Of a DNA stretch of 64,000 nucleotides, positions 19,556 to 28,804 are shown one piece after another; positions within the stretch are counted from its first letter, which is position 1, and the number at the start of each line of letters is the position of its first letter. The stretch comes from AP-15 sp963701815 (GTDB lineage Bacteria; Pseudomonadota; Alphaproteobacteria; ATCC43930; CGMCC-115725), in the NCBI GenBank assembly GCA_963701815.1, contig CAVPBN010000019.1:16469-80468 (forward strand). Direction: 5' to 3'. The position numbers and the translations under genes were made by a program. The notes beneath the pieces are model-generated. The model ran no database searches. It saw only the letters and a list, made by a program, of their open reading frames with translations, and was not told the origin of the DNA.

Positions 19556-20797
19556 TCAGAACCCCATCAGCGGCCGATAGGTCTGCCAGAAGCCGCGGAC
19601 CGATGCCTCGGTCGTTCGGTTCGCCTCGGAGACATGGTCGAACCCGCCCATTTCGAGCACCGAGCATTCCGCTTCCGCGCCATGGATCGCCCGCTGAATG
19701 AAGTTGCCGACGGCACCGTCCTCCATCGACACATAGCCGGCGGGTCCAACCAAATTGGCCTGCGCCAGCCGCAGCGCGGTTCTCTCGGCATCGTCCTCCT
19801 CAAAGCCGAGATAAATCCACTGCAGCTCCGTCCGATCCGGACCTTTGGGCAGGACGAGGCGCAACGCAATGCAATTCTGGATCTGCTGTAAGACGAAGTT
19901 CGGGAACAACGACAGGATCTGGGTCGTGGTATCGTCGCCGAACTCGTCGGCGTTGGTTAGAAAACCCGGATCGGCCAGGCGGAAATTCTCGCGCATCGAC
20001 GGCATGCCGGCATAAAGCTGGTCCGAGGTGGCGGCATCGACCCGGTCGACCTTGTTGCGGGTGTAGCTGGCATGGTGCGCCCCGTTCTCGGCGATGTCGA
20101 CGCCGCCTTCCGAGGTCAGCCGCGAGATGCGGAAGGTCGTGAAGAAGCTGTGCAGCAACGTCGCGTGATAGGTGTCGCGGACATTCTCGAAATAAAGCTT
20201 CCAGTTGTTGTGCAGAATCTGTGAGGTCGTGCCCAAGACCTTCGGCGTCCCGTGCAAGACCCGGTGGATGCGGGAACCAATCAGATTGCCGATGTAGTCG
20301 CCGAGCGGCGGGGTCTCGGGCGACAGGGTGCCGAAGACGAGGTCGCCGAAGTGGTCCACCCGCAACTTTTTCAGACCATGCTGGTCGAGGCGGAAACTCT
20401 CGGGCATCCCGCCCTTGCCGGCGATGCCGCGGCGGAAGGCGACGCTGTCGAGGTTGCCGGCCAGATCGTAGCGCCAGGCGTGATAGACGCAGGTCAGATT
20501 GTCGGCATGACCGCGGCGCTTCAGGCAGACGAGGTTTCCGCGATGGGCGCAGCGATTGACCATCGCGTGCATCTCGCCGTCCGTGCCGCGGGTGACGATG
20601 ACCGGCGTCTCGCCGAGAAACGTCGTCAGATAATCGCCCGGCTCCGGCAGATCGCCGGCGAGCGCGAGAAACTGCCAGGTCGGCCCGAGAAAGACGCGGT
20701 CGAGTTCGCTGCGATAGATTTCCGGATCGCTGAACACCCGGTAGGGGACGCGGGCGTTGCCCTGTTCCGGCCATTTGAGCGCGGGCTGATATTCCAT
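19556..20797 (-). CDS. Aromatic-ring-hydroxylating dioxygenase, alpha subunit (Rieske)
   Basis: The alpha subunit inserts O2 into aromatic rings. The 413-residue product has a Rieske [2Fe-2S] site with C83-x-H85 and C103-x2-H106 (CAHRGN and CVYHAW), followed by the mononuclear-iron site DTYHATLLH (D-x2-H-x4-H), which also contains the bridging Asp. The overall pattern fits the anthranilate/salicylate/benzoate-type group, but the substrate is open. The beta subunit lies downstream and a flavin reductase gene upstream on the same strand. No ferredoxin or typical reductase gene is present, so electron supply is unresolved. Confidence 0.9.
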   Translation of the reverse strand: MEYQPALKWPEQGNARVPYRVFSDPEIYRSELDRVFLGPTWQFLALAGDLPEPGDYLTTFLGETPVIVTRGTDGEMHAMVNRCAHRGNLVCLKRRGHADNLTCVYHAWRYDLAGNLDSVAFRRGIAGKGGMPESFRLDQHGLKKLRVDHFGDLVFGTLSPETPPLGDYIGNLIGSRIHRVLHGTPKVLGTTSQILHNNWKLYFENVRDTYHATLLHSFFTTFRISRLTSEGGVDIAENGAHHASYTRNKVDRVDAATSDQLYAGMPSMRENFRLADPGFLTNADEFGDDTTTQILSLFPNFVLQQIQNCIALRLVLPKGPDRTELQWIYLGFEEDDAERTALRLAQANLVGPAGYVSMEDGAVGNFIQRAIHGAEAECSVLEMGGFDHVSEANRTTEASVRGFWQTYRPLMGF

Positions 20798-20873
20798 CGG
20801 AGAGCCTCGTCTAAGGGTGCCGGCGACGGTTGAGCCGGCGGATTCGCCTGCAATGCGAACCGGGCGGCGCGGT

Positions 20874-21377
20874 CTAGCCGCCGTAAAAGACGTTGTCGCC
20901 CAGTTCCTTCATTTCGAGGATCGCGGCGTCGGGACGTCCGGCGATCGGTTTGGGAAGATGCGCCTCGACGACCTCGGCGACGACAATGTGGTGGTCGCCC
21001 TGCTCGACGATCCCGGTCACCTTGCACTCGACCGCGGCAAGCGCTGCGTCGAGGATCGGCGCACCGTTCACCCCCGCATGCACAGCCTGGCCGGAGAGTT
21101 TGCCGCCTTCGAGCGTGGTCGGCTTGAAGAACGTGAAGGCCACGGCCTTGTGGTCCTTGCCGAGCATGTTCAAGGCAAAGTTTTTGGTGTTCTTGACGAT
21201 CGGATAGGCTCCGGAATCGGTCTTGACCCCGACCACCACGAGCGGCGGGGCAAAGGCAGTCTGCGTCACCCAATTGACCGTCGCGGCGGCTACGTTGCCC
21301 TGACCGTCATCGGCGGTCAGCACGTAGATCCCGTAGGGAATCATGCGCAGCGCAGTTTTCTTGGCATCCTGGTCCAT
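20874..21377 (-). CDS. Flavin reductase family protein (FMN-binding split barrel)
   Basis: The 167-residue product fits the flavin reductase-like family that supplies reduced FMN/FAD to monooxygenases: RMIPYGIYVLTADDGQGNVAAATVNWVTQTAF, LVVVGVKTDSGAYPIVKNTKNFALNML and an FTFFKPT segment. The start at 21377 is supported by GAGGG eight bases upstream and by the family N-terminus. It lies 76 bases before the Rieske alpha gene on the same strand, so it may be the electron-donor partner or feed another flavin enzyme. Confidence 0.82.
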   Translation of the reverse strand: MDQDAKKTALRMIPYGIYVLTADDGQGNVAAATVNWVTQTAFAPPLVVVGVKTDSGAYPIVKNTKNFALNMLGKDHKAVAFTFFKPTTLEGGKLSGQAVHAGVNGAPILDAALAAVECKVTGIVEQGDHHIVVAEVVEAHLPKPIAGRPDAAILEMKELGDNVFYGG

Positions 21378-21613
21378 CTCTGTCGCCCTCGAGATCGAAA
21401 AGCTCGCGGCCACCATAGTCCAAGATCGGGCATGCACTGAACCGCCATAGTGCCGATGACGCCCCAACTCGTAAAGCCCGGCGCCCGGGAGATCGCCGCC
21501 AACCGGCGCCGAATGAATTTCGCGGTGAGCAGGGCAGCGCCGCTCGGCTGATAAGCCGCTCTTTCGACTGCCCGTCACCCACTCCGGACTCGGAAAGGGT
21601 CGTCGGACGCCAG

Positions 21614-21799
21614 TTAATCAAGGCTGTCGATGCGTGCCAGCTCCGCCAGCAATGCCGCGAGGCTGGCCTCGGCGATCTCCATGGCGGCCTTGATCTCGGG
21701 GTCGGCTACGACGCTCGGTCGCGCGGAGGTCGCCCTCAAAAACAGCATCGTTCGCCAGATTTCCAGTACTACCGTATCGTCGCGCTTGATGGTCGGCAT
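21614..21799 (-). CDS. Small hypothetical protein, 61 residues
   Basis: The product is not assigned to a family. It starts MPTIKRDDTVVLEIWRTM and its second half is an amphipathic helix rich in Ala, Leu and Glu (EIKAAMEIAEASLAALLAEL). GAGGG precedes the ATG and codon use resembles neighbouring genes, which supports a real gene. There is no signal peptide or membrane segment. Confidence 0.5.
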   Translation of the reverse strand: MPTIKRDDTVVLEIWRTMLFLRATSARPSVVADPEIKAAMEIAEASLAALLAELARIDSLD

Positions 21800-22247
21800 G
21801 CCGATCCCTCAATCGCCGGGCGTCGTCAACCGCGCGTCCGAATTCTGTCCCGAATGCGCGCCGCGACAATTTTAGCTGAAATTCGACCGCGTCAAACGGC
21901 AGCGTCGGTCGGCAATCGGGGTGGCATGCCCGGTTTGCGGGATCATGTCCACGACGCCTTGCCGGGCTGGCGGAGACGGGCGATCGGCGCCGATCGCCCG
22001 TCTCCGCTCGTGTGGGCCGGAGGCTCGCATCCCCCGGCGCAGATCCCGCCGATCACAGCCGGGTTGCACCTGCAAGGCCCGCGGACACCCGCACAAGGGT
22101 CGAGCATAGAGGGCGGGATTCGACAGACAATGGCTGATCCGGCCATCCACAAGCCAATCCCCGGAAAAGCGCACTTATCCCGGTTTGATCCGCCGAACCG
22201 TCCACCGACGCCGACGCGGCTGTTGCCGAGATCGGTCCGGTGCCGGC
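21800..22247. other. Intergenic region between a small gene and the RNase P RNA
   Basis: No gene is recognised here. The region contains a 38-bp perfect palindrome at 21970-22007, listed separately. Short open frames occur on both strands but have no family match or ribosome-binding site. Transcripts leaving the 3' end of the RNase P RNA would run through it. Confidence 0.5.
21970..22007. repeat. 38-bp perfect palindrome without loop
   Basis: Nineteen bases on each side of the centre (between 21988 and 21989) are exact reverse complements. The core is GGCGCC and each arm contains CGATCG and GGAGAC/GTCTCC elements. There is no T-tract on either side, so a simple Rho-independent terminator is unlikely. 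Confidence 0.9.
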
Positions 22248-22660
22248 GCCAGACGGCGTGTAAGCCGGGTTCTGTGCCATCCGCGGAGTCGCCTCTGCGG
22301 ATGGCGATGGCCATTCCTCTGGGACGCGCGTTGCCGTGCGCCTCATGCGACCGACCCGAGCGGCGGCGCGAAGGCCCGCCCGGCATGCCCAGTTTTCGCC
22401 GGCATGCCTGCCGCTCCTACTTGGTCTTGCTCCCGGTGGGGTTTTCCCTGCCGCCGCCGTTACCGGCGACGCGGTGCGCTCTTACCGCACCGTTTCACCC
22501 TTGCCGCCCGCCCGACATGCAGGGCGGGCTCGGCGGTGTCCTTTCTGTGGCACTATCCCTGGGGTCGCCCCCGCCGGGCGTTACCCGGCACCGTGCCTCC
22601 ATGGAGCCCGGACTTTCCTCTCCCCGCACGCGGCGGAGAGCGGCCATCCGGCCGTCTGAC
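22248..22660 (-). ncRNA. rnpB: RNase P RNA, bacterial class A
   Basis: This RNA is the catalytic part of RNase P, which matures tRNA 5' ends. Read on the minus strand, the conserved 5' block GAGAGGAAAGTCCGGGCTCC is followed by the universal ACAGAAA segment, and the 3' part contains AGAACCCGGCTTACA. The ends pair as helix P1: CAGACGGC at the 5' end with GCCGTCTG at the 3' end. The extent of about 413 bases is normal for class A. A consensus -35 box lies just upstream. Confidence 0.95.
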
Positions 22661-22667
22661 AGAGAAA

Positions 22668-22696
22668 GATCTGGCCGCTTGCGGGGGCGTTGTCAA
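22668..22696 (-). promoter_or_regulatory. Candidate promoter of rnpB
   Basis: On the minus strand a perfect TTGACA (22696-22691) is followed after 17 bases by CAGATC (22673-22668), placing the start near 22661, which is where helix P1 of the RNA begins. The -10 box is weak but the position fits well. Confidence 0.5.
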
Positions 22697-22762
22697 AGCT
22701 TGTTTTGAGCCATGCCGGTTCGCCGTATCCCCGTCTCCCGCCGGCACGGTCCGCCCGGCGGC

Positions 22763-23722
22763 TCACGGTATCGTCGAAATGCCGACTGCCGAGGCGTACT
22801 GACGTTTGACGTTGCCGGCAAAAAGCGGATTGACGAGTTGCGTGTTGTTGCCCCCGGTTGCATCAACCCCCGTCCCGCAGGCCAGATACGGCGAAATGAA
22901 GGTGTTGTGCGCTGCCTTCGACGAGGTGATCGTCAAGCAGGTCGGCGCCACTTCGAGGTCGATCGCATCGATTGTGTTGGCAAGGCTGTAACCGTTCTCG
23001 ATCAGCAGTGCGACGCCGCCGCCGGCGCTCGCCGAGCCGGCGCCACTGATCCGCGAAGTTTGGATTTGCTCCAGCGCGATCCCAGCGGCACCTCCGGCCG
23101 TATCGGCGATCGCAAAGATCTCGGAGCCGAGCACGTAATTGAGCTGCACGCCACCCGAACGGGCGCCGCCATTGGCATTGTTGACGACCAGATGATCGAT
23201 CTTTATCGAATTTTGGGCGTCGGCAAAGTCACGGCGGCCGATGACGACGGCGTAATCGGCGGTATCGGCATAAACGAAAAGGGTGCCCTCCTCCTTGAAG
23301 TAGAAACACCCGCGGGGGGCGGCCGGCGTACCGCCGGAACAGAACACCTCAAGGACCGGTAAAACCGCGATGCTGCGGCCGTCCAGGATCGCCCCCATCG
23401 AGATCAGCCGAAATCCGGTCCTTGCCTGCGCCTGATAATCGATCAGCAGCGGGCTGGTGATCTTGTAGGTACCGGGCGCCAGCAATAAGGGGCGGGCGGA
23501 CGAGATCGCCGCATGTGTCGCAGCGGCGATCGCTGCGGTATCGTCGCTGTTGCCGTTTCCGGTAGCGCCATAGCAGCGTACATCGATCCACGGGTTGCTG
23601 CTGCAAGCCGCTTGCATGGCGGCTGGTGCGTCTGACCGGCCCTCGCCGGCGGCACGGGCCATCGGTGCCGGGATAAGCATGAACCCCAGCATCGCCAGAG
23701 CGATACGGCCAAGGCCGCCCAT
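22763..23722 (-). CDS. Exported right-handed beta-helix protein (pectate-lyase superfamily)
   Basis: The 319-residue protein has a signal peptide (MGGLGRIALAMLGFMLIPAP...ARAA). It then carries WIDVRCYGATGNGNSDDTAAIAAA, the usual opening of Pectate_lyase_3/GH28-like beta-helix proteins, and PLLLAPGTYKITSPLLID. Many short repeated strands with Asn/Ser turns follow. Such proteins cleave or bind polysaccharides at the cell surface. No catalytic residues can be named with confidence. It lies upstream of and points toward the RNase P RNA gene, with no obvious partner gene. Confidence 0.7.
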   Translation of the reverse strand: MGGLGRIALAMLGFMLIPAPMARAAGEGRSDAPAAMQAACSSNPWIDVRCYGATGNGNSDDTAAIAAATHAAISSARPLLLAPGTYKITSPLLIDYQAQARTGFRLISMGAILDGRSIAVLPVLEVFCSGGTPAAPRGCFYFKEEGTLFVYADTADYAVVIGRRDFADAQNSIKIDHLVVNNANGGARSGGVQLNYVLGSEIFAIADTAGGAAGIALEQIQTSRISGAGSASAGGGVALLIENGYSLANTIDAIDLEVAPTCLTITSSKAAHNTFISPYLACGTGVDATGGNNTQLVNPLFAGNVKRQYASAVGISTIP

Positions 23723-23795
23723 TCGGCATTCCTTTCCGGCACAGACGCACCCAACCGCGTCGGAAAGGGTCTAGCGGCGATACCCGGATAAAGAG

Positions 23796-25322
23796 TTAAC
23801 TCAAGCGGCTCTCCGCGAAACGGCGCGTGCGCATGCCAGGGCGCAGCGCTATTCGCCGGGCCTTTCGTACCAGAGGCGGCCGTCCTTGATCGTCTGCCGG
23901 GCGATCAGCCGCCGCTTTGCGGTAACGGTGTTGCCGTCGCTGTCGCGCAGCTGGAAAATTGCCGTCGCGCAATTCGAAGACGGCGATGTCGGCATTGGCG
24001 CCGGGCCGCAGGGTCCCGACGGTGCCGGCATAGCCGAGAATATTTGCCGGCGCCGAAGTGGCGCGGCTGACGACATCGTCGAGCGACATGCCGAAATGCA
24101 GCAGTTTCGACATCGTCGTCGGCAGGTCGAAGACCGGTCCGTTGGTGGCGCTGGCGAAGGTCAGGTCGGTCGAGATCGTGTCGGGCAGAAAGCCCTGGTC
24201 GAGCGCCTTCTCGATCATCGGAAAGCTGAAATGGTTCCGGCCATGGGCGCAGTCGAAGATGATGCCGTGACGCTGCGCCTCGACGACCTCTTTGAGCACC
24301 AGCTGCTTTTCCTGGCCCATGATGCCATGGGCACGACCGTGATAGCAGTGGGTGACGATGTCGCCCGGCTTCATATGGGCGAGCAGTTCGGGCAGTGGGA
24401 TCGGCGAATCGGTGATGTGCATCATCATCGGCACGCCGCCGGCCATATCCGCCGTCCGGCGCGCCAGCTTGACCGGCTCCGGGCTGTATTCCCAGACGAG
24501 GCCCGGCCCGTAGCGCAGCTTGACGCCGATCGCGAGGTCGGGGTTTTCGCTGATCGTGCGGGCGCAGCCTTCCGGGTCCGCATAGGGGAAATGCGCCAGC
24601 TCGCCGCCGCGCGCGGTGCCGACGATGCCGATCGCCGACAGATTGACGAAGGCGCGAATTCGGGTGCGCACCTCGCGGTCGATGACCTGGCGCAGCCCGG
24701 CAAACGTCGCCGAGCCGGTGCTGCCGGCGTCGCACAGGGTGGTGACCCCGCTCGCCCGGCAGAACCGGTCTGTGTCCCCGGCCATGTCGTGCGCGTTGAC
24801 AAAGATGTGGGCGTGGAGGTCGACCAGGCCGGGCATCACCAGCCGGCCCTTGGCGCTCAGCGTGCGGCGCGCCTGCGCGGCCGGCAATGACGGCGCCGCG
24901 GCGACGATCTTGCCGCCCGCGATCCCGATATCCATGACGCCGCGCAACCCGCCGGCCGGATCGATCACCTCGCCGCCGGTGAGCAGAAGGTCGTATTGCA
25001 TCAGAGCACCGAGTTCGATCCACTCGTAGAGCTTGCTCCTGGGCAGGGCGCCGATCTTGGTGGCGGCAACCTTTCCGCCCTTGAACAGCATCATCGTCGG
25101 GATGCTGCGCACCCCGAATTTGGTCGGCGCCTGCGGGTTCTCGTCGATGTTGACCTTGGCCACGGTCAGCGTGCCGGCGCGGTCAGCGGCAAGATCCTCG
25201 AGAAACGGCGCGATCATCTTGCACGGGCCGCACCATTCGGCCCAGAAATCGACCAGGACAGGCCCCTCGGCGCGGAGCACCGCGGTTTCGAAATCCTGGT
25301 CGGTGACGGCGGTCGGCTTCAT
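23796..25322 (-). CDS. Thioredoxin joined in frame to an amidohydrolase; amidohydrolase end frameshifted
   Basis: Residues 1-107 are a complete thioredoxin: DFWAEWCGPCKMIAPF with CGPC at 31-34, VNIDENPQ and SIPTMMLFKGG. At residue 108 (ATG 25001) an amidohydrolase/deacetylase-like metalloenzyme starts (MQYDLLLTGGEVIDPAGG). It shows HAH in DLHAHIF, a candidate metal-bridging Lys in GVKLRYG, His in MMMHITDSP and DIVTHCYHG, and Asp in ISTDLTFAS. No stop separates the two parts. Near the 3' end an extra T in a TTTT run (plus-strand A-run at 23955-23958) shifts the frame. The true end (LRDSDGNTVTAKRRLIARQ...YERPGE) stops at 23849. Without that base the amidohydrolase is about 384 residues. The junction would give a separate thioredoxin stop overlapping the ATG if one base were removed there too. 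Confidence 0.8.
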   Translation of the reverse strand: MKPTAVTDQDFETAVLRAEGPVLVDFWAEWCGPCKMIAPFLEDLAADRAGTLTVAKVNIDENPQAPTKFGVRSIPTMMLFKGGKVAATKIGALPRSKLYEWIELGALMQYDLLLTGGEVIDPAGGLRGVMDIGIAGGKIVAAAPSLPAAQARRTLSAKGRLVMPGLVDLHAHIFVNAHDMAGDTDRFCRASGVTTLCDAGSTGSATFAGLRQVIDREVRTRIRAFVNLSAIGIVGTARGGELAHFPYADPEGCARTISENPDLAIGVKLRYGPGLVWEYSPEPVKLARRTADMAGGVPMMMHITDSPIPLPELLAHMKPGDIVTHCYHGRAHGIMGQEKQLVLKEVVEAQRHGIIFDCAHGRNHFSFPMIEKALDQGFLPDTISTDLTFASATNGPVFDLPTTMSKLLHFGMSLDDVVSRATSAPANILGYAGTVGTLRPGANADIAVFELRDGNFPAARQRRQHRYRKAAADRPADDQGRPPLVRKARRIALRPGMRTRRFAESRLS

Positions 25323-25375
25323 CGCATGATCCTTTTGCTGGCCTCGCCGAGATTAGGGGTGCCGGAAAAGCCGCG

Positions 25376-28300
25376 TCAAGGCAGGTAGCCTGCCAGGCTT
25401 TCAGGGCTGATCGGCATCAGCAGCGGGCGTTCGGTCCAGAGCAGCGCACACCGCACCTCATGCCCGGGATACACGCGCTGCAACGCGGCGGCATAGCTCG
25501 CCATCTGGCGCAGGTAAAGCGGGGCCACCCGATGCTCGCTCTCCGGCGGCGAGCGCAGGGTTTTGTAATCGACGATCAGCACTCGGTCGGGGGTGACCAC
25601 TAGGCGATCGATCTGCGCGGACAAGGCCCGGCCGCCGACGAGCCCGACCAGCGGCACCTCGGCGAGCGAGCCGGGGCCGAACAGCGGGGCGAATTCGGGA
25701 TGCGCCAGCACCGCTAGGGTCTCGCGGCGGATCTCGTCCTGCTCATCGACGCCGAGCCCGTGAGTCGGCAAGGCCAGAAAGCGCCGCGCGGCATCGTCGC
25801 GCTGCGAGGGCGGCAATTCGGGCAGGCTTTGCAACAGCCGGTGGATCATCAATCCGCGCTTGAAGCGGTCGCGGCCGCCAAGCGCCAACGGCGACAGAAT
25901 CGGCGGCTCATCCTCGCTCGGCCGCGACGGAACGAGCGGCCGCGGCGGATCGGGTTCGGGCGGCGGCGGTCGCGCCGCCCAATCCGGCGGACCCTGCGGC
26001 GCCCGCATTCCCTCCGGGAACGTCTCATGCCGCGGCGCGGCAATCTGGGCGCTCTGGAGGCGCAGACCTTCGCCGCACCATCCGTCGGGGCCGATCAGCG
26101 CGGACCCGTCGAAGGCGAACGGCTGGGCGATCCGGCGCAGTCCCGCCTGGCAGAGCAGATGCCAGCAGACCTCCCGGGGCGCAAGGCGGGTCTGCCAGCC
26201 GCAGACATAGAGCCGGTCCTGGGCCCGGGTCAGGCCGACATAAAGCAGACGGCGGTATTCCTGCAATTGTCGCCGGCGCAGCGCGTCTCTTTCGGCGGCA
26301 TAGAACGGCACCGCAAATCCGGCGCGCGGACACCATAACGGTAGCTGGTCGCGCTCGGTCCACAGCAAGGTCTCGGCAGTTTTAGGAAGCGCCATCGTGT
26401 CCGGCAGGAAGACGATCGGGGCTTCGAGCCCTTTGGCGCCGTGCACGGTCAGGATGCGGACTTCGTCGCGCCGGCGGGCCGCGAGGTCCCGCTTGACCTC
26501 GGTGTCGCCGGCGACGAGCCAGCGCAGAAAGCCCTGCAAGGACGGCACGTGATCGCGCTCATAGGCGAGAGCCAAAGCGAGGAATTCCTCGACCGGGTCC
26601 TCCGCCTCGGGTCCCAGCCGCTCGAGGAAGGCGCGCCGCCCGCCCTCTGCCCCAAGGATCTCGGCATAGAGCTCGTAGGGCGGGGTAAAGTCGGCGCGGG
26701 CGAGCCAGGCGGTCAGGCGCTCGCCGGCGCGGCGCAATTCTGCGTTGACCGGGGCGAAGTCGCGCAGCCGGCGCCACAACCGCACATCGCCGCGCCGATG
26801 TGCAAGCTCGAACAGCGCCTGCTCCTCGATCCCAAAGAGCGGCCCCTTCAGCACCGTGGCCAGGGTCAAATCGTCGTCGGGGAACAGCAGAAACCGGCCG
26901 AGCGCGACCAGGTCCTGCACCGCCAGCTGGTCGGTCAGGACCAGGCGATCGGCGCCCGCGACCGGAACTCCACGCTCCTTCAGCGCGCCGAGCAATTCTC
27001 CGACGAATGCGTTGCGCCGCCGCACCAGCACCATGATGTCGCCGGGCCGCACCGGGCGGTCGCGTGCCTTCAGCCGTTCGCCAGCGTCCAGCCAGCCTTT
27101 GATCGTCGCCGCGATCGCCCGGGCGAGCCGGGTGTGCGGATCGGCCGGGCGTTGGCGGGTGAGCGGCAGCGCCAACGAATCGGCGGGCTCCTCCGGAGCC
27201 GGCAACACCGGCGGCCATAGCTCGACGAGTCCGGCCTGACCGGTGCGGGCGGCCAAGTGCTCGATCCTGGCGTCGCCCGGAGCCACCCCGTCGCGCGCGG
27301 CCTCCAGGCCAAAGATCTCATCGACCGCCCGCAGCACCGGCTCGGTCGACCGAAACGAGACATCGAGCGGCAAGACCAGCCACTCCTGCCGGGCGGCGGT
27401 GATCCGCTGTTCAAAATGGCTGCGCATGCGCAGAAAGGACTGCGGGTCGGCGCGTTGAAAGCTGAAGATCGACTGTTTGGCGTCGCCGACGGCAAAAATC
27501 GTACGAACGCGGTCGCGAGCGCCCTCGCCGGCAAAGAACTCCTCGGCCAGTGCTGCAACGATCTCCCACTGCTCGGGATTGGTGTCCTGCGCTTCGTCGA
27601 TCAGAATGTGATCGAGACCGCCATCGAGCTTGAACAAAACCCAAGGTGCGATACCCGGGCGTCGCAACAGATCATGCGCCTTGGCCACGAGATCGTCGAA
27701 ATCGAGCACGCCCTTGAGCCGCTTGCCGCGCTCGTAAGCTTGCAGCAGCGCGTCGCCGAGCCGGACGAGGGCGCAGGTCGCCTCGACCAGCACCAGGGCG
27801 GCCCGCGAGTCCCGGAATGTTTTGACCCGCTCCGCTTCGGCGGCAAGGGCGGCAGCGGCACCGCAGGAGGCCTTTCGGATACCTTTTTTTCCGATTAGGG
27901 ACTTTCGGACCTCGTCCTTATCGGTCAGGTAGACACCGATATAAGCCTCGATCATCTCATGCCGCCGTGCCGGGGCCTCGCACCACCGGGTGAGGATGGC
28001 GCTTCGCCCGCGGTCGGTGACGGAGCCGAGCGCCAAGGCCGCGGCGGCTTCGCGAAGACCGGTCTCTGCAACGCTTCGGTCGATGCAGAACCCCGCCGCG
28101 AGGGTTTCCGCGGTCGCCTCGGCGGATACGCCGAGGGCGGCGCAGATCTTGCGGCGCAACGCCATATGCCCATCTGCGATCGCCTGCCGGAGCCTGCTCC
28201 GCTCGTTGGCGAGCGCGGCCATCATCACCCCGAACCGCTCCTCGGGCATGTGACCGGCGATCACCCCGAGCGCCTCGGCCAGTTCCGGCGCACGGCCGGC

Positions 28301-28804
28301 ACGGGCCGCGGCGATGACGCTCTGCCCAGCCTCGGCCAACGCCTCGCCCGAGCCGCGCTCTTCGATCACGGCAAATTCCGGCGGCACTCCAGCCTCCAGC
28401 GGAAAGCGGCGCAGCAGGGTCTGGCAAAAGGCGTGGATCGTCGCGATCTTGATGCCGCCCGGGGTGTCGAGGACATGGGCAAAGAGCTGTCGCGCCCGCG
28501 CCAGGACAGTTTCGCCGGGGAACTGCCCGGTCAGCTCGACCAGCGCCTGTTCCAGCGCGCCGGGCGGCATGGTCGCCCACTCCGCGAGCCGGGCATCGAG
28601 GCGGTTCGCCATCTCGGCAGCTGCGGCTCGGGTGAACGTCAAACACAGCAGACGGGCCGGGTCGGTGCCGTCGAGCATCAGCCGCAGCAGCCGCTCGGTC
28701 AGCACCGTGGTCTTGCCGGTCCCCGCCGAAGCGGAGACCCAGACCGAGGCGCGCGGCATCGCGCGGCGGCAGCCGAATTCATTCCTCGGCCTCGCTTTCG
28801 CCAA
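25376..28804 (-). CDS. addA: Double-strand-break repair helicase-nuclease subunit AddA
   Basis: AddA is the UvrD-like helicase and 3'-strand nuclease of the AddAB complex, which resects double-strand ends for RecA and fills the RecBCD role in alphaproteobacteria. The 1142-residue protein has Walker A SASAGTGKT (24-32), CLTFTRAAAAEMANRL, DEAQDTNPEQW (motif II), VGDAKQSIFSFQRADP (motif III), RILTVHGAKGLEAPIVFLPD and YVGLTRAQDRLYVCG. The C-terminal nuclease has LIVDYKT. ATG 28804 overlaps the end of addB by 26 bases. A start at the ATG 16 codons in would also keep the ATP site. Confidence 0.95.
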   Translation of the reverse strand: MAKARPRNEFGCRRAMPRASVWVSASAGTGKTTVLTERLLRLMLDGTDPARLLCLTFTRAAAAEMANRLDARLAEWATMPPGALEQALVELTGQFPGETVLARARQLFAHVLDTPGGIKIATIHAFCQTLLRRFPLEAGVPPEFAVIEERGSGEALAEAGQSVIAAARAGRAPELAEALGVIAGHMPEERFGVMMAALANERSRLRQAIADGHMALRRKICAALGVSAEATAETLAAGFCIDRSVAETGLREAAAALALGSVTDRGRSAILTRWCEAPARRHEMIEAYIGVYLTDKDEVRKSLIGKKGIRKASCGAAAALAAEAERVKTFRDSRAALVLVEATCALVRLGDALLQAYERGKRLKGVLDFDDLVAKAHDLLRRPGIAPWVLFKLDGGLDHILIDEAQDTNPEQWEIVAALAEEFFAGEGARDRVRTIFAVGDAKQSIFSFQRADPQSFLRMRSHFEQRITAARQEWLVLPLDVSFRSTEPVLRAVDEIFGLEAARDGVAPGDARIEHLAARTGQAGLVELWPPVLPAPEEPADSLALPLTRQRPADPHTRLARAIAATIKGWLDAGERLKARDRPVRPGDIMVLVRRRNAFVGELLGALKERGVPVAGADRLVLTDQLAVQDLVALGRFLLFPDDDLTLATVLKGPLFGIEEQALFELAHRRGDVRLWRRLRDFAPVNAELRRAGERLTAWLARADFTPPYELYAEILGAEGGRRAFLERLGPEAEDPVEEFLALALAYERDHVPSLQGFLRWLVAGDTEVKRDLAARRRDEVRILTVHGAKGLEAPIVFLPDTMALPKTAETLLWTERDQLPLWCPRAGFAVPFYAAERDALRRRQLQEYRRLLYVGLTRAQDRLYVCGWQTRLAPREVCWHLLCQAGLRRIAQPFAFDGSALIGPDGWCGEGLRLQSAQIAAPRHETFPEGMRAPQGPPDWAARPPPPEPDPPRPLVPSRPSEDEPPILSPLALGGRDRFKRGLMIHRLLQSLPELPPSQRDDAARRFLALPTHGLGVDEQDEIRRETLAVLAHPEFAPLFGPGSLAEVPLVGLVGGRALSAQIDRLVVTPDRVLIVDYKTLRSPPESEHRVAPLYLRQMASYAAALQRVYPGHEVRCALLWTERPLLMPISPESLAGYLP

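Noticed and set aside
21970..22007. The 38-bp palindrome as a Rho-independent terminator
   Set aside because: No T-tract follows on either strand and there is no loop, so intrinsic termination is not supported.
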